Origin: Chloroflexi bacterium RBG_16_72_14
GTDB taxonomy: Bacteria > Chloroflexota > Limnocylindria > Limnocylindrales > CSP1-4
Direction: 5' to 3'
NCBI GenBank assembly: GCA_001797035.1
Contig: MGOE01000059.1
Span: 1 to 5,274, forward strand
Length of the DNA: 5,274 nt
The notes beneath the pieces were generated by a model, which saw only the letters and a program-made list of their open reading frames with translations, was not told the origin of the DNA and did not search any database. Within the stretch, counting starts at the first letter, position 1. Every line of letters starts with the position of its first letter. This document shows positions 1 through 5,274 of this stretch, one piece after another. The translations under genes were made by a program, and so were the position numbers.

Positions 1-2219
1 GAGAGGCACAACCCGGCCTCGCCCTTGCGCGCCACGGCACCCTTGCCGTCGTCGTGGGCGTCATGGATGGCCCCGGTCGGCGGGTCGTTGGTCGTGAAGT
101 CGCAACGGGGGTAGGCGGAGCACCCCCAGAAGACGTTGCCGGTACGCCGCGCGCGACGGGCCGTGAGGATGCCGTCCGCATGCTTCGGGCACACGACCTC
201 GAACGGCAGCTGCTCTGGGGGAGGCGGACCGTCCCGGCGGATGTAGTCGCAGTCCGGGTAGCGCGAGCAGCCGACGAACGCCCCGAACCGGCCGCGCCTC
301 GTGGTGAGGGTGCCCTCGCCGCACCGCGGGCAGGCCTCGCCGTCGCCCTCCAGCCGCGGCGCCTCGTCACCCGGGAGCGGACGCGTCTCCTTGTGCTCCG
401 GGTACGTGGAGCAGGCAAGGAACTTCCCGTTGCGGCCGAGCCGGATGACCATCGGGTGGCCCTCCGAGCACACTTCGTCCGTGGCTTCGGTGGTGAAGTC
501 CCGCCGCTTTAGCTCGCGGCGCTTCTCGTCCACGCGCTCCTTGAGCGGGCCGAAGAACGCGCGCAGCAGTGGCACCCACTCGCGCTCGCCGCGGGCGACC
601 TCGTCGAGCTCCTCCTCCATCCGGGCCGTGAACGCGAGGTCCACGTACTCGCCGAAGTGGGCAACCAGGAGGTCGGTCACGATCTCACCGATCTCCTCGG
701 GCAGCAGACGTCGCTCCTCGACGCGCACGTAGCCACGCTCGAGGATGGTCGAGATCGTCGCCGCGTACGTTGACGGGCGACCGATCCCGTGCTCCTCGAG
801 GGCCTTGATGAGGGTGGCCTCCGTGTAGCGGGGCGGCGGCTCCGTGAAGTGCTGGGTCGAGGTGACGTCGAGGACGCGCGTCGCGTCGCCCTCGCGCAGC
901 GGCGGCAGCGTGCGCTCCGCCTCCTCGGCAGCGTCGTCGGTGCCCTCGGTGTAGACGCGGGCAAAGCCGTCGAACAGCGTCCGGGTCGCCGAGGCGCGCA
1001 GGCGGTAGTCACCGGCCGTGAGCTCGACCGTCGTGGTCTCCAGCTCCTTGGGCGCCATCTGCGAGGCGATGGCGCGCTGCCAGATCAGGCGGTAGAGCCT
1101 GAGCTCTTCCGCCTTGAGGTGCGCCCGCATCGAGTCCGGATCGCGCCGGAAGGACGTCGGCCGGATCGATTCGTGCGCCTCCTGCGCGCCCTTCGCCCTG
1201 GTCTTGTGGACCCGGCCCTTGCCCGTGCCGTACCGATCTCCGAAGCGGTCCCTGATCACGGCCTGGGCCTCGGCCATCGCCACGCCCGCGATCGCCGTCG
1301 AGTCCGTCCGCATGTAGGTGATCAGGCCGGCATGCCCGTCGGGCGTGTCCACGCCTTCATACAGCCGCTGCGCGATCGACATCGTGCGCTTGGGGCTGAA
1401 GCCGAGCTTGCGGCTCGCCTCCTGCTGGAGGGTGCTGGTCGTGAACGGCGGGGCCGGGTTCCGCTTCGACGGCCGGGTCGCGACCGAGTCCACGACCGGG
1501 CGCTGGGGGCGCAGGGCGGTCGCGTGGCGCCGCGCCGTGTCCCCGTCGCCGAGGTCGAGCGCCTTGCCGGCGATGCGCACGACGTCCGCCGTGAACCGGG
1601 TGCCGTCCGGGGCCGCCAGGAGCGCCTCGAGGGTCCAGTACTCGCGGGCGACGAACGCCCGGATCTCGCGCTCGCGCTCCACGACCAGCCGCACGGCCAC
1701 GGACTGCACGCGCCCGGCCGACAGGCCGCCACGCACCTTGCGCGACAGGAGCGGGCTCAGCGTGTAGCCGACCAGGCGGTCCACGATCCGGCGCGCCTGC
1801 TGGGCGTCCACGAGGTCGAGGTCGATCTCGCGCGGACTGGCGAAGGCCTCGCGGATGGCCCCCTCGGTGATCTCGCTGAAGGTCACCCGGCGCGCCTTGG
1901 ACGCCGGGACGTTCGCCGCCTCCGCCACGTGCCAGGCGATCGCCTCGCCCTCGCGGTCGAGGTCCGTCGCGAGATACACCGCGTCCGCCGACCGGGCGGC
2001 CTTCTCGATCGCGGATACCTGCCTGCGGCGGTCGTCGGTCACCACGTACTCGGGCGCGAAGTCGTGGTCGACGTCCACGCCGAACTTGCCCTTGCCCGGG
2101 TTCTCCGGCAGGTCGCGGACGTGGCCGTACGACGCGAGGACCTGGTAGTCGCCGCCGAGGTAGCGTTCGATCGTCCGCGCCTTGGCGGGCGACTCCACGA
2201 TCACGAGGTGCTTGGGCAT
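1..2219 (-). CDS. topA: DNA topoisomerase I (type IA), 3' end outside the window
   Basis: Type IA topoisomerase that relaxes negatively supercoiled DNA through a transient 5'-phosphotyrosine link. At least 739 residues are present and the frame is open to the window edge. The start is ATG at 2219, giving MPKHLVIVESPAKARTIER; an in-frame stop at 2259-2261 and no other start codon between fix it. The Toprim domain covers about residues 2-118, with E9 and the metal-binding triad D86, D88, E90 (DLDREGE). The SAGRVQS motif follows. The catalytic tyrosine is Y302 in GLITYMRTDS, followed by the HESIRPT motif. The C-terminal part carries three zinc-ribbon units: unit 1 with C584, H588, C603, H609 (unusual Cys/His pattern); unit 2 with C630, C633, C651, C657; unit 3 with C677, H680, C700, C706. 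A segment containing AVARKGEAGLC (C738) is then cut by the window edge, perhaps the start of a fourth unit. There is no Shine-Dalgarno at normal distance; see the leader features. Identity is certain from the motifs. Confidence 0.98.
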   Translation of the reverse strand, partial: MPKHLVIVESPAKARTIERYLGGDYQVLASYGHVRDLPENPGKGKFGVDVDHDFAPEYVVTDDRRRQVSAIEKAARSADAVYLATDLDREGEAIAWHVAEAANVPASKARRVTFSEITEGAIREAFASPREIDLDLVDAQQARRIVDRLVGYTLSPLLSRKVRGGLSAGRVQSVAVRLVVEREREIRAFVAREYWTLEALLAAPDGTRFTADVVRIAGKALDLGDGDTARRHATALRPQRPVVDSVATRPSKRNPAPPFTTSTLQQEASRKLGFSPKRTMSIAQRLYEGVDTPDGHAGLITYMRTDSTAIAGVAMAEAQAVIRDRFGDRYGTGKGRVHKTRAKGAQEAHESIRPTSFRRDPDSMRAHLKAEELRLYRLIWQRAIASQMAPKELETTTVELTAGDYRLRASATRTLFDGFARVYTEGTDDAAEEAERTLPPLREGDATRVLDVTSTQHFTEPPPRYTEATLIKALEEHGIGRPSTYAATISTILERGYVRVEERRLLPEEIGEIVTDLLVAHFGEYVDLAFTARMEEELDEVARGEREWVPLLRAFFGPLKERVDEKRRELKRRDFTTEATDEVCSEGHPMVIRLGRNGKFLACSTYPEHKETRPLPGDEAPRLEGDGEACPRCGEGTLTTRRGRFGAFVGCSRYPDCDYIRRDGPPPPEQLPFEVVCPKHADGILTARRARRTGNVFWGCSAYPRCDFTTNDPPTGAIHDAHDDGKGAVARKGEAGLCL

Positions 2220-2222
2220 GGC

Positions 2223-2244
2223 GGCCGGGAGTGTAGCACCGGCC
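2223..2244. repeat. Perfect 6-bp inverted repeat around the topA -10 element
   Basis: GGCCGG (2223-2228) and CCGGCC (2239-2244) are exact inverted copies separated by 10 bases, and those 10 bases are the extended -10 box plus one. As DNA this could be an operator centred on the promoter. As RNA from an upstream promoter it would form a GC-only hairpin ending three bases before the topA ATG. Confidence 0.6.
2230..2238 (-). promoter_or_regulatory. Probable extended -10 element in front of topA
   Basis: The minus strand reads TGC-TACACT. The surrounding 13 bases (2230-2242) match those at the CAP promoter (4510-4522) at 12 of 13 positions. Transcription from this box would start near 2223, only a few bases before the topA ATG, so the mRNA would be almost leaderless. 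No convincing -35 is seen, which an extended -10 may not need. Confidence 0.45.
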
Positions 2245-2249
2245 TCCTT
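2243..2249 (-). promoter_or_regulatory. Consensus Shine-Dalgarno placed too far upstream of topA
   Basis: The minus strand reads AAGGAGG, a full anti-16S match, but it ends 23 bases before the topA ATG, well outside the usual 5-9. It overlaps the inverted-repeat arm by two bases. The nearest potential start, GTG at 2239, is out of frame with topA. It may serve topA only if the intervening hairpin folds, or it may be chance. Confidence 0.4.
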
Positions 2250-2273
2250 GCGCGCCGCTTACCGGCGCCGCCC

Positions 2274-2702
2274 TCAGATGTCGCGAATCCGCTTGAGGAA
2301 GCCCTCGTCGATCTCGAGCTCCACGTCCCCGTCGGCGTCGTCCGCGGCGTCGTCGGGGCTCGCGACCGGGACGGGCAGGCGCAGGGCGGGGAGATCGGCG
2401 AGGTCGTCGGTCAGGACGGCGCTTGCTGCACCCATCGACCCGTCGGCACGGCCCGGCGTGCCGGGGCTCCCTGTCGCGGCCGATTGCCCGTCGAGGGCGC
2501 CCTCGGGGATCTCGATGAAGCGGATCACGTGATAGGGGAAGAAGAACGTGGCCTCGATGGTGTCGATGAACACCGGGCGCTTGCCGTCCATCATCCGGAC
2601 GTTCGTGCACAGCAGGCCAGCGTCGGCGGCGGTGGGGATGGCGTACAGGTCCGCGAGCAGCGGCTGTTCGTTCTGGACGTGGATGCACACGTTGCGGATC
2701 AC
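2274..2702 (-). CDS. Small conserved-looking protein of unknown function, 142 aa
   Basis: I do not recognise this family. The start is GTG at 2702 (residue 1 of VIRNVCIHVQ), supported by GAGGA seven bases upstream. The frame is closed upstream only by the stop of the CAP gene, and no ATG lies between. Residues 1 to about 68 look like a compact beta-rich domain: alternating hydrophobic strands, then MMDGKRPVFID, then a very aromatic ATFFFPYHVIRFIEIPEG. Residues about 70-125 are a Gly/Ala/Pro/Asp-rich, probably disordered linker. The tail is acidic and then helical (DVELEIDEGFLKRIRDI). There is no signal peptide or membrane segment, so it is likely cytoplasmic. The strand pattern could fit a small barrel (Sm-like or SH3-like), but that is a guess. 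It lies 72 bp after the CAP gene and 54 bp before topA. No promoter is visible in front of it, so co-transcription with the CAP gene is likely. The ordered N-terminus, good codon use and ribosome site support a real gene. Confidence 0.85.
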   Translation of the reverse strand: MIRNVCIHVQNEQPLLADLYAIPTAADAGLLCTNVRMMDGKRPVFIDTIEATFFFPYHVIRFIEIPEGALDGQSAATGSPGTPGRADGSMGAASAVLTDDLADLPALRLPVPVASPDDAADDADGDVELEIDEGFLKRIRDI

Positions 2703-2709
2703 GGGGGCA

Positions 2710-2714
2710 TCCTC
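2710..2714 (-). promoter_or_regulatory. Ribosome binding site deciding the GTG start of the small gene
   Basis: On the minus strand GAGGA is followed by seven bases and then GTG at 2702. This decides the start, because the frame has no ATG between the preceding stop codon and residue 1. An ATG overlapping the site (2710-2708) is in another frame and meets a stop after three codons. Confidence 0.7.
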
Positions 2715-2774
2715 GCGCCCGACCCGTCGCGCGTCACCCGCCCGATGGTCCCGCCCGGCCCGGAGACCGGATGG

Positions 2775-4409
2775 TCAGGGGTGGTAGAAGTCCACCACCA
2801 GGCGGACCCGCCCGCCGGAGACCCAGACCCCGATCCCGGCACGGTCGTAGTCGGGGTTCATCAAGTTCCGGTAGTGGCCGCCGTTGTACGGCTTTTCGCT
2901 CTGGAAGAAGCGGTGGGACGCGAGAACGGCGGAGTACGGGTTGCCTGAGCGGCAGCCGAGGTTCTCGGCCCAGCGGTAGCTCGTGTAGCCGGCGCGGCGG
3001 AGCCGGTCGCCCGGGTTGCCGCCGATGAAGTGGCTGCACTCGCCGCGGGTCGCCAGCAGCTTGGCGTAGGGCCGGGAGACGTTGTCGCTGATGCCCGAGC
3101 TGAGCGCGAGCGCCGCGACGTCCCGGCCGCCCGGCGACGAGCAGTTCCCTTCCGACGTCACCCAGCCGCCGGTGCGGGTGCAGTTCATGAGCCGCAGGTA
3201 GTACGACTCGACGCCTCGCCAGCTGCCGGACACGGCGCCGCCGCCACCCGACTTCGTGATCGGCCGGGTCGTGGGCCGGGTGATCACCGGCCGGGGCTTG
3301 GGCTTGGGCTGGACCGTGAAGGTGCCGGTCGCAGCCGCTGCCAGCGGAACGCCAGCCCTCGATGTCGCCCGGGCGTCCACGGTCACCGTGACCGTCGCGC
3401 CGTAGGGCAGGGCGGCCTTGGGCTCGAACACGAGGACGGTGCCCTTCTCGGCCCACGCGACGCTGCCCGCGACCGGCTTGCCGGCGGCCGACACGCGGAA
3501 CGCCGCGGCCGTGGTCGTGCGGTCCATGCGCTCCGTGAAGCGGACGGAGATGGCGTCGGTCCGGGCGACGTTCGTCGTGTCGTCACGGGGACGGAAGCGG
3601 ACCACCGCGGGCGCGGCGGTCGTCGTGACCCGGAGCTCGGGCAGCGAGGCGAACGCGACGCCGCTCGCGTCCGAGAGGCCCTCGAGCCAGATGCGGTACG
3701 TGGTGCCCGGCATCAAGGCCTCGTACGGCCGGAACAGGAACTCGCCGGGAATCTCACCCGCCGCGAGCTCGCCGTTGATGTACGGCACCACGCGAAGGGC
3801 GGCCAGGACGTCCTCCGCCGCCAGGTCGCGGTTCGTGGTGACCCGGAACGCGGTGTCTAGTCGCACCTGCTTGCCGACCATGCCGGTCGCCGCGAGGCGG
3901 GCGGAGCCGGCCCGCTCGGTGAGGACCAGGGCGCGCAGCGGCCGCTCGAGCGTGCCGCCCATGACCGCCCGGGCGGTCTCGGCGACGGTGACCGAGTACA
4001 GGGTGTCCGGGAGCCAGTGCTCGACCGGCGAGATCGAGAGCGTGGTGCCGGCCCCGTCCCAGGCGAGCGAGACCGCGCCCTCCGGCTCGATGCGCAGGGC
4101 GGCTGCGACGGATGCGGCGTCCATCGGCGCCTCGAAGCGGACGGTGAAGCTCGAGGTCAGGCCGTGGCCCGTGCGGACGGCGTCGAGCAGCTCGGCGCCC
4201 ACCGGCGCAGGCTTGCCCGAGGCGGGGCTGGCGGTGCTCGGGGACGGCGGCAGGCTGGCAACGACCACCAGGCCCACGATCGCGAACGTGGCGATGCCGG
4301 CGCCGATGCGGCTCGCGAAGCTGCGGCGAGGCAGCGATCCCAGGTAGAGGGCGACGTAGACGGCACCGACCACCGGGATGGCGAGCGCAAGCGCTCCGAG
4401 CTTCCGCAA
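2775..4409 (-). CDS. Membrane-anchored surface protein: three Ig-like (SbsA/Big_5-type) domains and a C-terminal CAP (SCP/PR1) domain
   Basis: A 544-residue protein. The start is TTG at 4409, chosen because GGAGGAG lies just upstream. Two hydrophobic segments (about 4-24 and 33-52) are separated by a short basic loop (PRRSFASR); by the positive-inside rule the loop is cytoplasmic and the rest extracellular. A Pro/Ser/Ala stretch (52-70) leads into three repeats of the Ig-like fold typical of SbsA/Big_5 domains, about 75-165, 168-264 and 267-366. Each has the FxxPMD- or FTERMD-type motif, and all end in TVT/TTT-like strands. A Pro/Lys/Arg/Thr linker (367-386) and a Gly run precede the CAP domain (about 398-544). 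The CAP tetrad candidates are H460 (CSHFIGG), E482 (WAENLG), E505 (SEKPYNGG) and H512 (GHYRNLMNP). Four cysteines (C410, C423, C458, C486) could form two disulfides outside the cell. Bacterial CAP proteins (YkwD-like) are common but their biochemical role is mostly unknown; a cell-wall or adhesion role is inference. It interrupts the dprA-topA pair. Confidence 0.93.
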   Translation of the reverse strand: MRKLGALALAIPVVGAVYVALYLGSLPRRSFASRIGAGIATFAIVGLVVVASLPPSPSTASPASGKPAPVGAELLDAVRTGHGLTSSFTVRFEAPMDAASVAAALRIEPEGAVSLAWDGAGTTLSISPVEHWLPDTLYSVTVAETARAVMGGTLERPLRALVLTERAGSARLAATGMVGKQVRLDTAFRVTTNRDLAAEDVLAALRVVPYINGELAAGEIPGEFLFRPYEALMPGTTYRIWLEGLSDASGVAFASLPELRVTTTAAPAVVRFRPRDDTTNVARTDAISVRFTERMDRTTTAAAFRVSAAGKPVAGSVAWAEKGTVLVFEPKAALPYGATVTVTVDARATSRAGVPLAAAATGTFTVQPKPKPRPVITRPTTRPITKSGGGGAVSGSWRGVESYYLRLMNCTRTGGWVTSEGNCSSPGGRDVAALALSSGISDNVSRPYAKLLATRGECSHFIGGNPGDRLRRAGYTSYRWAENLGCRSGNPYSAVLASHRFFQSEKPYNGGHYRNLMNPDYDRAGIGVWVSGGRVRLVVDFYHP

Positions 4410-4414
4410 TAGAT

Positions 4415-4421
4415 CTCCTCC
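4415..4421 (-). promoter_or_regulatory. Strong ribosome binding site before the TTG start of the CAP gene
   Basis: The minus strand reads GGAGGAG, with its GGAGG core seven bases before TTG at 4409. This is the best-placed Shine-Dalgarno in the window and justifies the rare TTG start. Starting later would cut into the first membrane segment. Confidence 0.8.
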
Positions 4422-4509
4422 GTCCGCGCAGCCGGCCGGCCACTCGGGATGGCCGCGACCTCCGCAGGGCGATGGAACCTGGGCTGCGGCGGGATCGGAG
4501 GTCGCCGCG

Positions 4510-4539
4510 AGGGTAGCACCGGGTCGGCGGGTCCGGCAA
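4510..4539 (-). promoter_or_regulatory. Probable sigma-70-type promoter of the CAP gene
   Basis: The minus strand shows TTGCCG (4539-4534), an 18-nt spacer, and TACCCT (4515-4510), with TG one base before the -10 (TGC-TACCCT, an extended -10). The box lies in the gap after dprA and would give a leader of roughly 95 nt to the TTG start. It matches the TAnnnT form usual in GC-rich bacteria, and a near-identical -10 element precedes topA. The rest of the 4410-4585 gap shows no gene and no terminator with a U tract. Confidence 0.5.
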
Positions 4540-4550
4540 CCTCGGGCGAG

Positions 4551-4592
4551 GCCGGGGCTTCGGCTCAGGCGGCCGGGGCTTCGGCTCAGGCG
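4551..4592. repeat. Perfect 21-bp tandem duplication across the dprA stop codon
   Basis: Two identical, directly abutting 21-bp units occupy 4551-4571 and 4572-4592. On the minus strand each unit carries TGA, so the dprA stop (4588-4586) is followed exactly seven codons later by a second in-frame TGA (4567-4565). Each unit contains GGGC-TTCG-GCTC on the plus strand, a short hairpin with a UUCG loop that would be weak if transcribed from the minus strand. Confidence 0.95.
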
Positions 4593-5274
4593 GCCCGTCC
4601 GCCGCGCGCCGCGGGCACCGGGACGACGACCCGGGCACGCTCGCCGGCCCGCGCCAGCGGGCCGGCAGGACAGTAGCGGCCGAAGGCCTCGAGGACCAGC
4701 CCCCGCACCTCGAGCGAGGTGAGGACGCCGAGCATGGTCGCCCCGGAGCTCGCGGTCGCGGCGACCAGCTCGTCCACTGTCCCGGTGCCGGCGAGGATCT
4801 CGCGGGCGATCGACCGCTCGGCGGGCCCGAGGGTGGCCATCAGCGCATCGAGGGCCAGCTGCCCGGGTCGCGGGGCATCGCCCGCCCCGCCGCCTGGGGT
4901 CCCGTTCGCCTCGCCGTCGCCCGCCGCCCCGGCCTCCGGCGGGTCCAGCAGGCCGAGGTCCTCCAGCAGCTCCGGGACGCCGGCCACGATCCGCGCCTCG
5001 GGCGACGCCTCGCGCAGGAACGCTAGACAGCCGGCGACCGCGGGGTCGCCCACGCGGCCGGGCACGACGTGCAAGCCCCTCCCCTGCTCCAGCGCCCAGG
5101 CCGCGGTCGTCAGGGCGCCGCTCCGCGCGCCCGCCTCGACGACGACCGTGGCATCGGCGAGCCCGCTGATGATCCGGTTGCGCCGGGGGAAGGTGCCGCG
5201 GGTGGGGATGACGTCCGGGGCGAACTCGCTGACCACCGCCCCGCCGCCGGCCACGATCGCGTCCGCGAGCCCCC
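4586..5274 (-). CDS. dprA: DNA processing protein DprA, 3' part (5' end outside the window)
   Basis: DprA binds single-stranded DNA and loads RecA on it, protecting incoming DNA during natural transformation; it acts in the cytoplasm. The window holds the last 228 codons. The visible part is the second half of the Rossmann-like core, with SEFAP, then GTFPRRNRIISGLAD, VVVEAGARSGALTTAAWALEQGR and HVVPGRVGDP, all characteristic of the family. The end of the core (PELLEDLGLL) is followed by a Gly/Ala/Pro-rich linker of roughly 40 residues. A C-terminal winged-helix domain of the DprA type comes next (LGPAERSIAREILAGTGTVDELVAATASS...VRGLVLEAFGRY), then a short Arg/Ala tail. The missing N-terminus should hold the rest of the Rossmann fold and, in many members, a SAM-like domain. 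The GTG at 5254 is internal to the domain and is not a real start. The stop codon lies in a tandem duplication. DprA is also widespread in bacteria not known to be competent, so presence alone does not prove transformation. Confidence 0.97.
   Translation of the reverse strand, partial: GLADAIVAGGGAVVSEFAPDVIPTRGTFPRRNRIISGLADATVVVEAGARSGALTTAAWALEQGRGLHVVPGRVGDPAVAGCLAFLREASPEARIVAGVPELLEDLGLLDPPEAGAAGDGEANGTPGGGAGDAPRPGQLALDALMATLGPAERSIAREILAGTGTVDELVAATASSGATMLGVLTSLEVRGLVLEAFGRYCPAGPLARAGERARVVVPVPAARGGRAA

Noticed and set aside
1357..2688. A 443-codon open frame on the minus strand
   Set aside because: It overlaps topA and the small gene in another frame and reads as Arg/Pro/Gly-rich low-complexity sequence. 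The true frames show TopA motifs.
2747..2768. Possible terminator hairpin just after the CAP gene stop (6-bp stem with one G-T pair, 10-base loop)
   Set aside because: There is no U tract after it, and such stems arise often by chance at this GC content. It could affect RNA stability but is not supported as a terminator.
789..2948. A 719-codon open frame on the plus strand
   Set aside because: It lies antisense to topA, the small gene and the end of the CAP gene, all of which have clear protein signatures. Its product is Arg/Gly/Val-rich with no motif, as expected for the complement of a very GC-rich gene.
3030..4347. Plus-strand open frames opposite the CAP gene (3030-3860 and 3418-4347)
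   Set aside because: They are shadows of the Ig/CAP reading frame, with Arg/Ala/Ser-rich content and no recognisable domain.
4551..4592. UUCG-loop hairpins in the tandem repeat as a dprA terminator
   Set aside because: The good UUCG loop forms only from the plus strand. On the minus-strand transcript the stem has a mismatch and there is no U tract.
1..5274. A new multi-gene system such as defence or mobile element
   Set aside because: Housekeeping genes flank two accessory genes; no nuclease, integrase, reverse transcriptase, toxin pair, array or attachment site was seen on either strand.

Overview
The window is very GC-rich bacterial chromosome. Every gene I can support is on the minus strand, so gene order runs from high to low coordinates. 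It holds the 3' part of dprA (5274 to 4586), a membrane-anchored surface protein with Ig-like repeats and a CAP domain (4409 to 2775), a small unrecognised gene (2702 to 2274), and most of topA (2219 to 1, running off the left edge). All four frames are open and in good codon use, with no frameshift seen. The long open frames on the plus strand are antisense shadows caused by base composition.

The dprA-topA order is a conserved housekeeping arrangement in many bacteria (for example smf-topA in Bacillus subtilis). Here two accessory genes sit between the partners. High GC, GTG and TTG starts backed by good Shine-Dalgarno sequences, a TopA with several C-terminal zinc ribbons and a trailing DDGKGAVARKGE-like segment, and an Ig/CAP surface protein together suggest a high-GC Chloroflexota lineage (Limnocylindria-like). 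An actinobacterium is the main alternative. This assignment is inference only.

Region by region: dprA ends in a perfect 21-bp tandem duplication that repeats its stop codon in frame. The 176-bp gap after it carries a plausible promoter (TTGCCG, 18-nt spacer, TGC-TACCCT) for the CAP gene, which starts at TTG behind GGAGGAG. The small gene follows 72 bp later with GTG and GAGGA and no visible promoter of its own, so it is probably co-transcribed with the CAP gene. The 54-bp gap before topA repeats the same extended -10 motif (12 of 13 bases shared with the upstream promoter). There it lies inside the loop of a perfect 6-bp inverted repeat, with a consensus AAGGAGG too far from the ATG to act in the usual way. 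This topA leader is the most interesting element in the window.

DprA (DNA uptake and recombination loading) and TopA (relaxation of negative supercoils) act on DNA in the cytoplasm, while the CAP protein is predicted to face outward. I see no functional link between them beyond position. I see no RNA genes, mobile elements, CRISPR array or defence system.
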